A stretch of DNA of 64,000 bases. Origin: Burkholderiaceae bacterium. GTDB lineage: Bacteria > Pseudomonadota > Gammaproteobacteria > Burkholderiales > Burkholderiaceae_C. The notes under the pieces were generated by a model. That model searched no databases, was not told where the DNA came from, and saw only the letters and a program-made list of their open reading frames with translations. The position numbers and the translations under genes are program-made. Positions 51,922 through 61,223 of this stretch are shown one piece after another. The stretch covers positions 1 to 64,000 of the forward strand of contig JAKLLA010000011.1 of NCBI GenBank assembly GCA_023150375.1, given 5' to 3'. Every line of letters begins with the position of its first letter. Positions within the stretch are counted from its first letter, which is position 1.

Positions 51922-53937
51922 ATGCCCAAGTCCCGCTTCCTGCCCGATGTGCCGCTCGAAGACTGCAACCCGCGGCGCCAGCCGACCGTCTGGGACCTGA
52001 TCGCCGCCCGTCCGGCAGGCCGGCGTGACTGCCTGCGCGGCGGTGTGGCGGCCCTGCTGGCGGGCTGCGGGGTGGCGTCTCGGGCTGGGACTGTCACGGA
52101 TCCCGCCGCCGAGGTGCCCCCCGAGCTGGCCTTCGATCCGCCGGCCGCCGGGCCGCGGCCGGGTGCGGCGGCCGAGCTGGCCCGACTCGGGCGCCGCCTG
52201 GGCTTCACCGCGCCGCCGATGGGTGTGACGCAGCCGCTGGCGCTGGCGCCGGGCTACAGCGCCAGGGTGCTGTACCGCTGGGGCGACGCGGTCGGCCTGC
52301 CCGGGCGGGTGCCGGTCTTCCGGGGCGACGGCAGCCACTCAGCCGCCGACCAGGCCCTGCTGGCCGGCATGCACCACGACGGCATGGGCTGGTTTGCGCT
52401 GGGCGGCGAACGCAGCCCGGCCGAATCCCGCCACGGCCTGCTGGCGATCAACCACGAATACACCGACGAGGCCCTGCTGCACTTCGACGGCATGAAGCAG
52501 TGGAGCGCCGAGAAGACCGCCAAGTCCATCGCGGCGCATGGCGTGTCGGTGATCGAGGTGCGCGCCGAGCCGCCGGCGCGGCCGGGCGAGGCGCCGCGCT
52601 GGGCGGTGCAGCGACCCTCGCGCTACGCACGTCGCATCACCGCGGCCACGCCGATGCGCATCGGCGGTCCGGCGGCGGGGCACCCGCTGATGCGCACCGC
52701 GGCCGATCCCGAGGGCCGCCTGGTGCTGGGCACGCTGAACAACTGCGCCAGCGGCGTCACCCCCTGGGGCACCTACCTGACCTGCGAGGAGAACTTCCAC
52801 GGCTACTTCGAGCCGCCGGAGGCGCTCGACGCCCACCACGTGCGCTGGGGCCTGACGCCCGACGGACGCTGGCACCGCTGGCACGAGTTCGAGGAGCGCT
52901 TCGACCTGCGCCGCCACCCGAACGAGTTCAACCGCTTCGGCTGGGTGGTCGAGATCGATCCCTACGACCCCCAGTCCACGCCGGTCAAGCGCAGCGCGCT
53001 GGGCCGCGCGGCGCACGAAGGGGCGACCTGTGCGCTGCTGCGCGACGGCCGGGTGGCGGTGTTCATGGGCGAGGACGCCCGCTTCGAGTACATCTACCGC
53101 TTCGTCAGCCGTGACCCGGTGCGCCCGGGCGGCTTCGCCGCCAACCGCGACCTGCTCGACCACGGCACGCTGAGCGTGGCCCGCTTCGACGCCGACGGGC
53201 GGGGCCGCTGGCTGCCGCTGCTGCACGGCCGCGGGCCGCTGACGCGCGAGAACGGCTTTGCCGACCTCGGCGAGGTGCTGATCAAGGCTCGCCAGGCCAG
53301 CGATGCGCTGGGCGGCACGCCGATGGACCGGCCCGAATGGACCGCGGTGGACGCGGCGACCGGCCAGGTCTACGTCTCGCTGACCAACAACAGTGCACGC
53401 GGCCGGCCCGGAGCGCCCGGGGCCGATGCGGCCAACCCCCGGGCGCCGAATCCGCTCGGCCACATCCTGCGCTGGAAGCACGACGGCGACCTTGGCGCGG
53501 AGACCTTCGAGTGGGAGGTCTTCGCCCTGGGTGGCGAGGCCGGGGGCGACCCCTTCGGCGGCCCCGACGGCCTGATGATCGATGCGCGCGGCGTGCTGTG
53601 GATCGCCACCGATCACTCGCCGCGCGCGCTGCCGGCCGCACCGGGCGAGCGCCTCTGGCTGCCGCGCAACCAGCTGCTGGCCTGCGACCCCACCCGTCCC
53701 GGCGGGGCGCAGCCGCGGCGCTTCCTGGTCGGCCCGTACGGCTGCGAGATCACCGGGCCGGTGATGACGCCGGACTGCCGCACCCTCTTCGTCAACGTGC
53801 AGCACCCGGGCGTCGATCCGGACGCCACCGGCGCGCCGGGCGATCTCTGGGCCGGCGCCTGGCCGCAGCCGGGGCTACGGCCGGCCTCGGCCACGCTGGT
53901 CATCACCAAGGACGACGGCGGGGTGATCGGAACCTGA
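51922..53937 (+). CDS. PhoX family phosphatase (DUF839)
   Basis: A 671-residue protein with an N-terminal ARPAGRRDCLRGGVAALLAGC segment (double Arg and a lipobox-like Cys near residue 50), so it is probably exported as a Tat-dependent lipoprotein. The body is a six-bladed beta-propeller of the PhoX/DUF839 type with NHEYTDEALL, GTLNNCASGVTPWGTYLTCEENFHGYF, RHPNEFNRFGWVVEIDPYDP and DGLMIDARGVLWIATDHSPRA, the Fe/Ca-binding blocks of the calcium-dependent alkaline phosphatases. It releases phosphate from organic esters. Start: ATG 51922, the first codon of a continuous domain. The terminator-like hairpin follows after 31 bases. Confidence 0.87.
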   Translation: MPKSRFLPDVPLEDCNPRRQPTVWDLIAARPAGRRDCLRGGVAALLAGCGVASRAGTVTDPAAEVPPELAFDPPAAGPRPGAAAELARLGRRLGFTAPPMGVTQPLALAPGYSARVLYRWGDAVGLPGRVPVFRGDGSHSAADQALLAGMHHDGMGWFALGGERSPAESRHGLLAINHEYTDEALLHFDGMKQWSAEKTAKSIAAHGVSVIEVRAEPPARPGEAPRWAVQRPSRYARRITAATPMRIGGPAAGHPLMRTAADPEGRLVLGTLNNCASGVTPWGTYLTCEENFHGYFEPPEALDAHHVRWGLTPDGRWHRWHEFEERFDLRRHPNEFNRFGWVVEIDPYDPQSTPVKRSALGRAAHEGATCALLRDGRVAVFMGEDARFEYIYRFVSRDPVRPGGFAANRDLLDHGTLSVARFDADGRGRWLPLLHGRGPLTRENGFADLGEVLIKARQASDALGGTPMDRPEWTAVDAATGQVYVSLTNNSARGRPGAPGADAANPRAPNPLGHILRWKHDGDLGAETFEWEVFALGGEAGGDPFGGPDGLMIDARGVLWIATDHSPRALPAAPGERLWLPRNQLLACDPTRPGGAQPRRFLVGPYGCEITGPVMTPDCRTLFVNVQHPGVDPDATGAPGDLWAGAWPQPGLRPASATLVITKDDGGVIGT

Positions 53938-53967
53938 GGACCTGAGGGCCGGCGCCTCGGAGCCCCC

Positions 53968-53999
53968 CCCGGCAGCGCCCGCTCCGGGGCGTTGCCGGG
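53968..53999. terminator. Strong hairpin between phoX and the CoA-transferase gene
   Basis: CCCGGCAGCGCCC (53968-53980) and GGGCGTTGCCGGG (53987-53999) pair over 13 positions with one G-T mismatch and a six-base loop. The genes converge here, so this is a bidirectional terminator candidate. Confidence 0.55.
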
Positions 54000-54047
54000 C
54001 GGGGTCGGCGGCCAGGGCTGCGCCCAGGCGGATGCGCCGCCGGATGC

Positions 54048-55262
54048 TCAGGCGATCGCGCCGGCCTGGCGCAGGGCGGCCCGTTCGGCCTCCCCGTAGC
54101 CCACCCGCGCCAGTTGCTCGTCGGTGTGCTCCCCGTGCCGCGGCGGCTGCTGGTAGACGCCCAGGCGCCGGCCGTCCAGCGTGAAGGGAAACAGCGTGGT
54201 CTGCACCGTCTGGCCGGCGCGCTCGCCGTCGGCCAGCACGATGTCGGCCAGGCCACCGGTGGCCTGAAGGTGGGGGTCGTCGTAGAGGTCCTCGGGCCGG
54301 CGGATCGGGGCAAAGGGCAGGCCGGCGCCTTCCATGATCGCGGCCAGATCGGCGGCGCGGCGGTGGGCCAGGCGCTCGCGCAGCGTCGGCAGCAGGCGGG
54401 GGCGCTCGGCCACGCGCAGGTTGTTGGTGGCCAGCGCCGGGTCGGCGGCCAGGTCCGCCAGGTCCAGCACCTGGCAGAAGACCTTCCACTGCGCATCGCT
54501 GACGGCGGCCAGGAAGATCTGCTCCCCGTCGGCGACGGTGAAGACGTCGTAGATCGCCCAGGGGCTCAGCCGCGCCGGCATCGGCGCGGCGGCGCGTCCG
54601 GTGACGGCGTACTGCAGCATGTGCTGCCCGACCAGGAAGATGTTGTTCTCGAACAGGGCCGACTGCACCTCCATGCCCCGTCCGGTGATGCCGCGCTGTA
54701 CCAGCGCGGCCAGGGTGCCGATGGCGCCGAACATGCCGCCCATGATGTCGTTGACGCTCGAGCCCGCGCGCAGCGGATCCCCGGGCCGTCCGGTCATGTA
54801 GGCCAGACCGCCCATCATCTGCACCACCTCGTCCAGGGCGGTGCGGTGCTCGTAGGGGCCGGGCAGGAAGCCCTTGTGGCTGACGTAGATCAGCCGCGGG
54901 TTCAGCGCCGACAGGCTGGCGTAGTCCAGCCCGTACTTGGCCATCGTGCCGGGCTTGAAGTTCTCGATCACCACGTCGGCGTCGGTGGCCAGCCGCCGCG
55001 CCACCTCGGCACCGGCCGGGTGGTGCAGGTCGACCTCGACGCTTTTCTTGTTGCGGTTGAACATCGGGAAGAAGCCGGCGCCGGCGCCCAGCAGCCGGCG
55101 GGTGTTCTCGCCGCCGATGGGCTCGAGCTTCACCACCTCGGCGCCCAGGTCGGCCAGCACCATGCCGCAGGTCGGGCCCATCACCATGTGGGTGAATTCG
55201 AGCACCTTCAGGCCGGCCAGTGGGCGCAGCGGGGCGGCAGGGACAGTCGGGTCGGGGGTCAT
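54048..55262 (-). CDS. CaiB/BaiF family CoA-transferase
   Basis: A class III CoA-transferase of 404 residues. Conserved blocks: KVLEFTHMVMGPTCGMVLADLGAEVVKLEP at the N-terminus, NRNKKSVEVDLHHPAG, DVVIENFKPGTMAKYGLDYASL and GDPLRAGSSVNDIMGG with the candidate catalytic Asp172 (equivalent to the Asp carrying the acyl-anhydride in formyl-CoA transferase). It would move CoA between two acyl groups. It follows the reductase gene by 88 bases on the same strand, so it may be the third gene of the diiron locus. The substrate is unknown. The ATG was placed at 55262. Confidence 0.9.
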   Translation of the reverse strand: MTPDPTVPAAPLRPLAGLKVLEFTHMVMGPTCGMVLADLGAEVVKLEPIGGENTRRLLGAGAGFFPMFNRNKKSVEVDLHHPAGAEVARRLATDADVVIENFKPGTMAKYGLDYASLSALNPRLIYVSHKGFLPGPYEHRTALDEVVQMMGGLAYMTGRPGDPLRAGSSVNDIMGGMFGAIGTLAALVQRGITGRGMEVQSALFENNIFLVGQHMLQYAVTGRAAAPMPARLSPWAIYDVFTVADGEQIFLAAVSDAQWKVFCQVLDLADLAADPALATNNLRVAERPRLLPTLRERLAHRRAADLAAIMEGAGLPFAPIRRPEDLYDDPHLQATGGLADIVLADGERAGQTVQTTLFPFTLDGRRLGVYQQPPRHGEHTDEQLARVGYGEAERAALRQAGAIA

Positions 55263-55350
55263 GTCGATCGGATCCTGGCGAGCGCGGTCCCGAATCCTGC
55301 CACGTGCCGGGCCGAGGTCCGATCCTGGCCGGACCCGCCCTGCATGCATC

Positions 55351-56397
55351 TCAGCCCTGCTGGGCGAAGAAGCCCTCGGTGTGGATGCGCTGCGGCTGCG
55401 CGCCCAGTTGCCTGACCCGCTCGACGCAGGCGTCGACGAAGGCGGTGGAGCCGGCGATGAAGACGCTGTGCTCCCACAGGTCCGGAAACTCCCGGCCCAG
55501 CAGCGCGGGGATGCGGCCGTACAGGATGCCGGGCTTCTGCTCCCGTGTGAGCGTGGGCAGGTAGCGGAAGTTGGGGTGCCGCGCCTGCCACCAGGCCATC
55601 AGGCCGCGGTCGTAGAGGTCGGCCTCCTCGCGCGCCGAGAACATCAGCGCCACCGGCTGCGGGTAGCCGCGCTTGAGTGCTGCCTCGGTCAGCGACAGGA
55701 TCGGCGCCAGCCCCGAGCCCGCCGCCAGGCAGAGCACGGGCGTGTCCACTGACGGGTCGCCGATGAAGGTGCCGTGCGGGCCGGAGAGCGTCACCTGGCC
55801 GCCCACCGGCACCTCGTCGTGCAGCCAGCGGGAGGTGCGGCCGGTGGTTGCGCCCTCGCCCGGCTGGGCGATTCCATCCCCCTGGCGGGTGACCTGCAGG
55901 CAGATCTCCCCGTCCGGCCGCGGCGCGTTGGCCAGCGAGTAGGCCCGCATCGGCACGCCCGCCGCGGGGGCGCCGACCATCACGTACTGGCCGGGCCAGA
56001 AGCGCATCGGTGCGCCCAGCGGGCGCAGCACGAACTCGGTGATCGTCGGCGTGCGGGCGATGCGGTCCACCACCACGTAGGCCTGGTCCTCGCGCGGCGG
56101 GAAGAGCTTGGGCCTGGCGTCTTCCGTGCCCCAGTCGATCTCCAGCAGCGGCGAGATCGGCTTGGCCATGCACATCAGGCCGTAGCCCTGGTGGCGCTCC
56201 TCCTGCGACAGCGCCATGTCCAGCACGAAGCCCTGGTCGAACTGCCCGGCCGTCACCTTGACCTTGCACTCCCCGCAGGCCCCCGCGCGGCAGTTGTTGG
56301 GCAGCGCATAGCCGGCGCGCTCCAGCGCCTGCAGCACGGTGTCGCCGTCGTGGCAGGCGACGGATTTGCCCGAAGGCTTGAGCTTGATTTCGTTCAT
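55351..56397 (-). CDS. [2Fe-2S]/FAD oxygenase reductase
   Basis: An electron-transfer reductase (348 residues) with an N-terminal plant-type ferredoxin (C36-x4-C41-x2-C44 and C76 in NNCRAGACGECKVKV and GLMCMAKP), then an FAD domain (RAYSLANAP) and an NAD domain (AAGSGLAPILSLTEAAL). The order ferredoxin-FAD-NAD is that of the reductases of toluene, phenol and benzoate oxygenases, and unlike PaaE. It should deliver NADH electrons to the adjacent diiron protein. Its ATG at 56397 lies 18 bases after the diiron gene stop, so they are a transcription unit. Confidence 0.9.
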   Translation of the reverse strand: MNEIKLKPSGKSVACHDGDTVLQALERAGYALPNNCRAGACGECKVKVTAGQFDQGFVLDMALSQEERHQGYGLMCMAKPISPLLEIDWGTEDARPKLFPPREDQAYVVVDRIARTPTITEFVLRPLGAPMRFWPGQYVMVGAPAAGVPMRAYSLANAPRPDGEICLQVTRQGDGIAQPGEGATTGRTSRWLHDEVPVGGQVTLSGPHGTFIGDPSVDTPVLCLAAGSGLAPILSLTEAALKRGYPQPVALMFSAREEADLYDRGLMAWWQARHPNFRYLPTLTREQKPGILYGRIPALLGREFPDLWEHSVFIAGSTAFVDACVERVRQLGAQPQRIHTEGFFAQQG

Positions 56398-56415
56398 TCG
56401 CTTCGCAACGGGGGG

Positions 56416-57444
56416 TCAGAACACCGGAATGATGTCTTCCATCTCCACGTCCGACACCTCCTGGCCGGTGATGCCCACCTCCGGGATCGCCGGGAACGGG
56501 ATGCCGTACTTGTCCAGCACGCCCTTGAGGTTCAGGATGGCCGCGCGCCAGTTGTTCTTCTTGGCCTCGTAGCCGGGGATGGCGAATCCGGCGGCGCGGG
56601 CGATGGCCTCGCCCTCGCGCTGGTTGTCGATGAAGTCGGACGGCAGGTCCCAGAACTCCATCGGCGGCTCGAACAGCACGGCCGACAGGAAGAGGTAGCC
56701 CGCGCGGATCTGCTTGGTGATCAGGCTGCGGTCCTCGAGGGCCAGCTTCGGGTAGTCGCGCTCCATCAGCGCCATGCAGATGCCCATGTGGCGGCCCTCG
56801 TCCTTGCCGATGTTGCGGAAGGCGGCCTTGAACACCGGCTCGGTGCAGCCCGCGGCCATCTGGTGGAAGATCGTTGCGGCGGCGATCTCGCCCATCAGGA
56901 AGGAGCTGAACAGCACCGCCAGGCTGTACTTCGGCACCGCCTGCTTGTAGCCCGTCCAGTAGCGTCCGCCATTGAAGTACAGCCACTTGGCGTTCTTCTG
57001 CAGGCGCCGGCCCAGGTCGGTCTTGGGCTCGTAGGTGATCGGGTCCGGATGCTCCAGGAACTTGGTGATCGCCAGCCCGCACATCTGCTCGTGGTTCTGC
57101 TCGTCGCGGGTGACGCTGAAGAAGCAGCGGCGCACCGCGTCCTCCTCATGCGCTTCGTAGGTCTTGATGAAGGCCGAGGCGAACACCGGCGGCGCCGAGG
57201 CGTCGAACACGCTCAGCAGCGTCCACCAGTAGGCGATGGCCTCGCGCTGCTCCCAGCTGTAGCGGCTGACGTCGAAGCTCTCCCAGGGCAGCTTCTTGGG
57301 GTCCCAGTTCTCCCGCTGCGCGGCGTCCCAGATCTCCTCGAGCTTGGCGGTGTGCGCATGCCAGCTCAGCGGGTAGACGTTCGGCTGCTCGACGGCAGGC
57401 GGGAACTCCATCGTCTGCGCGAACTTGTCCTTGTTCATGGCCAT
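56416..57444 (-). CDS. R2/ferritin-like diiron oxidase component
   Basis: A soluble 342-residue protein with a four-helix diiron fold. Two ExxH motifs are clear: DEQNHEQ (Glu115, His118) and DEGRHMG, with candidate partner acids in FDASAPP (Asp81) and LMGEIAAATIFHQ. This is the ligand set of ribonucleotide-reductase R2 and of bacterial diiron monooxygenases. It is shorter than BoxB and unlike PaaA in order, and I cannot name the family. The reductase gene lies directly downstream, so an oxygenase that hydroxylates or epoxidises an acid or CoA ester is likely. A palindromic operator lies upstream. Start: ATG 57444 (MAMNKDKFAQ). Confidence 0.8.
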   Translation of the reverse strand: MAMNKDKFAQTMEFPPAVEQPNVYPLSWHAHTAKLEEIWDAAQRENWDPKKLPWESFDVSRYSWEQREAIAYWWTLLSVFDASAPPVFASAFIKTYEAHEEDAVRRCFFSVTRDEQNHEQMCGLAITKFLEHPDPITYEPKTDLGRRLQKNAKWLYFNGGRYWTGYKQAVPKYSLAVLFSSFLMGEIAAATIFHQMAAGCTEPVFKAAFRNIGKDEGRHMGICMALMERDYPKLALEDRSLITKQIRAGYLFLSAVLFEPPMEFWDLPSDFIDNQREGEAIARAAGFAIPGYEAKKNNWRAAILNLKGVLDKYGIPFPAIPEVGITGQEVSDVEMEDIIPVF

Positions 57445-57520
57445 GGGGTGTCTCCGGGTGTGGGTGAGGGGTGGGCGACCGGCCGGTGCCGGCGGTCGGA
57501 TGTGGCGCGGAGCGAAGATT

Positions 57521-57568
57521 AACGTGATACACATGTATCTGCAATAGCTATTTTGTATGTATCACGTT
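57521..57568. promoter_or_regulatory. AT-rich palindromic operator upstream of the diiron operon
   Basis: AACGTGATACA (57521-57531) and TGTATCACGTT (57558-57568) are a perfect 11-bp inverted repeat. Within the left half, GATACACATGTATC (57526-57539) is itself a palindrome (GATAC-N4-GTATC). The whole 48-base stretch is AT-rich in a high-GC genome. It lies 77-124 bases before the diiron start in the region shared with the divergent GGDEF gene, and is a candidate operator for an unidentified dimeric regulator. Confidence 0.7.
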
Positions 57569-57738
57569 GCGTCGAGGCCGGTGCCCGATCGACCTCTCCC
57601 CCACCCGGTCTCCCGCACGAAACGGCGGACTCTGCACGGCCCTGGCTGCGACGTGGCGCACCTGGACCGGCGCATGTCAAGTCACGCCGCCAGCGGCCGA
57701 TCTCATGACAGATGGATGACCGGCGGACACAGTGCGAC

Positions 57739-59637
57739 ATGACGGCCGATTCGAGCGCCCGACGACCTCCCGGACGGTGGCGGGCTGTCGCCGTCGCCCT
57801 GGTCTGCCTGGCCGCGGTGACGTCGTTGCAGGCGGAAGAATCGCTGTCCGAACGCGTCGAGGCGGCCCGTCGGCTGGCTCAGCGGGACCCCTGGCAGGCG
57901 CTGAAGGACACGGAGGTCCTTCGCAGCGCTGCACTGGCCCGCCGGGATCTGTCGGCCCGGCTGATGGCCGACGAGGTCGCCTGCCGGGTGCTCTCGGACC
58001 TCGACGGTCGCCGGGGGCTGGTCATCGCGCAGGCCGGGGTCGACGCCGCCGGAACCGATCCACCGCCGCCGGCACGGGTCGCCTGGCTGCGACTGCGGGC
58101 CTGCCGTGCCGGGATTCTGTTCGAACTGGACCAGGCCGATCGGGGTCGCAGCGAGGTCGATGCGCTGGCCGCGCTCGACGGTACCGGGGCCGAATCCATC
58201 GTCCGGGGCCTGGGCCTGCTCGAGCGGGGGGTGTTCCGCTCCCGATCCGGCGAGCTGATCGCCGCGCAGCGGGACCTCATCGAGGCCTGCGCCCTGCTGG
58301 AAGGCAGTCCGCATTCGGCGGATCGGGACCTCTGTGTCTATCACCTGTCGAGCCACTACCGGCGTGCCGGCGACACCGACGAGGCCCTGGCCCTCCTGCG
58401 ACAGCTGCACGCACGGGCCCGCGAGCAGGGGGCGCTCTACGACGACTCGGTCTACGTGTACTCGATCGCCCGGGCATTGCAGCAGCAGCAGAGCTGGAGC
58501 GAGGCGCTGCCGTACTTCCAGGAGGCCCTGCAGGTCTACCGTCAGCTGCAGGACCGCAGCGGCATCGCCTTTGCCGAGCATGGCATCGCCGACTGCCTGC
58601 TGAAGTTGCAGCGTGCCGGGGAGGCCCTGCCGCATGCCCGGCAGGCGCTGTCCCTGATCGCACACGAGGCCGACCCCCGCGAGGCGGCCAAGCGCAGCGT
58701 CACGCTGGCCGAGGCGCTGGCGTCGACGGGCCGGGTGGACGAGGCCGTCGCCCTGCTCGACCGTGTGGGCCGATTCGTGGAATCCAGCGGCAACCTGCCC
58801 CTGCTGGCGTCCTGGCTGGGCGTGCGGGCCCGTACCGCCCAGCACCAGGAGCACTGGAAGGACGCCTACGACGCGATGGCCCGGGCGCGCCAGATCGAAC
58901 AGACCCTGCACCGGCAGCAACTGTCGGAGCAGTCGGCCCGCCTGCGCCTGCAGTTCAACCGGGACCGCGACACGCAGGAGCTGGGCAACCTGCGTGCACT
59001 CAACGAGCAGGGTCAGCGCCTGCGCCGCACCCAGGCCCTGGCCCTGGGGCTGTTCGTGCTGCTGCTGGCCGTGGCGGTGGCGCTGGTGATCCGCAAGGTC
59101 CGACAGGCGCGGCGGCTGAATGCGCTGGCCTCCACCGACGAGCTCACCGGCCTGACCAACCGCCGCGCCCTGCTGGCCTTTGCCGGGCAGGCGCTGGCAC
59201 AGGCGCGGGCGGCGCAGCAGCCGCTGGGGATCGTCATGACCGACGTCGACCATTTCAAGCGCATCAACGACACCCATGGCCATGCCGTGGGCGACGAGGT
59301 GCTGCGCCACGTGGCCGGCGTGCTGGGTGCCAGCCTGCGTGCGCAGGACCGGCTCGGCCGCGTCGGGGGCGAGGAGTTCGTCGGCGTGCTGCCCCGTGCC
59401 GGGCTGGCCGCCGCGCGGGCGGTGGGCGAGCGGATGCGCGCGGCGGTCGAGTCCACCCCGGCCCTCAGTGCGACGGCCGGCCGCCTGCCGTTCACCGTCA
59501 GCGTCGGCGTGGCCGTCTCGACCGGCGGCGAGAGCCTCGAAGCCCTCATCGCCCGGGCCGACGCGGCGCTCTACCGCGCCAAGCGCGAGGGGCGCAACCG
59601 GGTCTGCACCGACGGCAGCGACGCCGACGCGCCCTGA
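57739..59637 (+). CDS. TPR-GGDEF diguanylate cyclase
   Basis: A membrane-bound c-di-GMP synthase of 632 residues. After a signal-type N-terminus (about 14-36, ending TSLQAEE) lies a periplasmic part of about 370 residues made of tetratricopeptide-like helices (ALPYFQEALQVYRQL, AGEALPHARQALSLI), a coiled segment, one membrane helix (ALALGLFVLLLAVAVALVI) and a GGDEF domain. The active site is GGEEF (543-547), and the inhibitory I-site RAQD (534-537) sits five residues before it, so it should be active and feedback-regulated. It is divergent from the diiron gene, sharing 294 bases with the operator. Start: ATG 57739. Confidence 0.9.
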   Translation: MTADSSARRPPGRWRAVAVALVCLAAVTSLQAEESLSERVEAARRLAQRDPWQALKDTEVLRSAALARRDLSARLMADEVACRVLSDLDGRRGLVIAQAGVDAAGTDPPPPARVAWLRLRACRAGILFELDQADRGRSEVDALAALDGTGAESIVRGLGLLERGVFRSRSGELIAAQRDLIEACALLEGSPHSADRDLCVYHLSSHYRRAGDTDEALALLRQLHARAREQGALYDDSVYVYSIARALQQQQSWSEALPYFQEALQVYRQLQDRSGIAFAEHGIADCLLKLQRAGEALPHARQALSLIAHEADPREAAKRSVTLAEALASTGRVDEAVALLDRVGRFVESSGNLPLLASWLGVRARTAQHQEHWKDAYDAMARARQIEQTLHRQQLSEQSARLRLQFNRDRDTQELGNLRALNEQGQRLRRTQALALGLFVLLLAVAVALVIRKVRQARRLNALASTDELTGLTNRRALLAFAGQALAQARAAQQPLGIVMTDVDHFKRINDTHGHAVGDEVLRHVAGVLGASLRAQDRLGRVGGEEFVGVLPRAGLAAARAVGERMRAAVESTPALSATAGRLPFTVSVGVAVSTGGESLEALIARADAALYRAKREGRNRVCTDGSDADAP

Positions 59638-59698
59638 TCGGTTCCACGCGATCGCATCGGCCGGCCTACGTCGGGTGCGGCGACCGTCGCGCGCGGGT

Positions 59699-60895
59699 TC
59701 AGCCTGCCAGCACCCGGGCCATCGCCTCGGCGGTGGCGTCGACGTTCGACGAGTTCAGCCCGGCCACGCACATGCGCCCGGAGCGCACCAGGTACACGCC
59801 GTGCTGCTCGCGCAGCACATCCACCTGCGCGGCGCTCAGGCCGGTATAGCTGAACATGCCGCGCTGGGTGAGGAAGTAGCCGAAGTCGCGCCCGGGCAGC
59901 TTGGCCACCAGCACGTCGTGCAGGCGCTGGCGCATCGCCTTGATGCGCGAGCGCATGCCGCCGAGCTCGGCATCCCAGCTGGCGCGCAGCTCGGGCGTGC
60001 CGAGCACGCGGGCGACGATCTGGCCGCCGTGGGTCGGCGGGCTGGAGTAGTTCTTGCGCACCGCCACCTGCAGCTGGCCGAGCACCCGCTCGGTCTCGGC
60101 GGCGCTGGGGCAGATCACGCTCAGCCCGCCGACGCGTTCGCCGTAGAGCGAGAAGCTCTTGGAAAAGCTGTTGGCGACGAAGCAGGGCAGGCCGGCGTCG
60201 GCGATGGCGCGGATCGCGAAGGCGTCCTCCTCCACGCCGTCACCGAAGCCCTGGTAGGCGATGTCCACGTAGGGCAGCAGCTCGCGCTCGGCCAGCACGG
60301 GGATCAGCGCGGCCCACTGCGCGCGCGTCAGGTCCACGCCGGTGGGGTTGTGGCAGCAGGCGTGCAGCAGCACGATGCTGCGCTGGGGCAGGCCGCGCAG
60401 CGTCTCGAGCATGGCGTCGAAGCGCAGGCCGCCGGTGGCCGCGTCGTAGTAGGGGTAGGTGTTCACGGTGAACCCGGCGCCCTCGAACATCGCGCGGTGG
60501 TTGTCCCAGGTGGGGTCGCTGACCCAGACCTGCGAGCCTGGGAACCAGCGCTTCAGGAAGTCGCCGCCCACCTTCAGGCCGCCGGAGCCGCCGAGCGTCT
60601 GGAGGGTGGCCACGCGGCCGGCGGCCAGCAGCGGGTGGTTCGCGCCGAACAGCAGTGCCTGCACCTGCGCACGGTAGTTGGCCGCGCCGACCATCGGCTG
60701 GTAGGGCTTGGGGCCGATCGTGCCGAGCATCGCGGCCTCGGCGCTGCGCACCGCCTCCATCACCGGCAGGCGGCCGGCGTCGTCGAAGTAGATGCCGATG
60801 GACAGATTGATCTTGCCCGGCCGGGGGTCCTGCTGGAAGTTCTCGTTGAGGGTGAGGATCGGGTCGCCGGCGTAGGGTTCGACGTGTTCGAACAT
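59699..60895 (-). CDS. tyrB: Aromatic/aspartate aminotransferase
   Basis: A class I aminotransferase of 398 residues in the AspC/TyrB group. The start [39 protein letters not shown] is the typical N-terminus. PLP residues lie in [41 protein letters not shown] and the Schiff-base Lys in [15 protein letters not shown]. The domain ends with an Arg-containing [10 protein letters not shown] that holds the substrate carboxylate. It probably makes tyrosine and phenylalanine, and possibly aspartate. It is divergent from the pseudo-receiver gene. Assignment to TyrB rather than AspC rests on overall pattern. Confidence 0.92.
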   Translation of the reverse strand: MFEHVEPYAGDPILTLNENFQQDPRPGKINLSIGIYFDDAGRLPVMEAVRSAEAAMLGTIGPKPYQPMVGAANYRAQVQALLFGANHPLLAAGRVATLQTLGGSGGLKVGGDFLKRWFPGSQVWVSDPTWDNHRAMFEGAGFTVNTYPYYDAATGGLRFDAMLETLRGLPQRSIVLLHACCHNPTGVDLTRAQWAALIPVLAERELLPYVDIAYQGFGDGVEEDAFAIRAIADAGLPCFVANSFSKSFSLYGERVGGLSVICPSAAETERVLGQLQVAVRKNYSSPPTHGGQIVARVLGTPELRASWDAELGGMRSRIKAMRQRLHDVLVAKLPGRDFGYFLTQRGMFSYTGLSAAQVDVLREQHGVYLVRSGRMCVAGLNSSNVDATAEAMARVLAG

Positions 60896-61223
60896 CTTGC
60901 TGAACTCCAGGGGGCAGCGCTGCGGCGCCGCGGGACGGGTGGAAGGAACGGCGCGGATTATCCGCCCCGGCCTGCGCCGGCTCGCACGCTGCGATGCCGG
61001 GGCCGGAAATGAACATTCCGAAGCGGGCACGGCGGCGCCGGCACCTCGACGTGACAGACGGCGCAGCTCCGGGCGTGCGCGCGCAGCCTCCCGGGTCAGG
61101 GCAGAAACCGCGACCACCGAAGCGGGGGAACAGCACCGCAACGGGGGGTCTCATCGCCTTGACGCGTCTCGTTACAGACTTGAACAATGTCCGCCGGACC
61201 CCCAGCCAGGAAGCCCCTGCACC
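60896..61223. other. Promoter region between tyrB and the pseudo-receiver gene
   Basis: The 328-base gap between the divergent tyrB and 61224 genes holds no recognisable gene. Towards its right end TTGACG (61159-61164) and AACAAT (61183-61188), 18 bases apart, form a plausible sigma70 promoter for the 61224 gene. The rest is GC-rich without clear palindromes. Confidence 0.5.
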
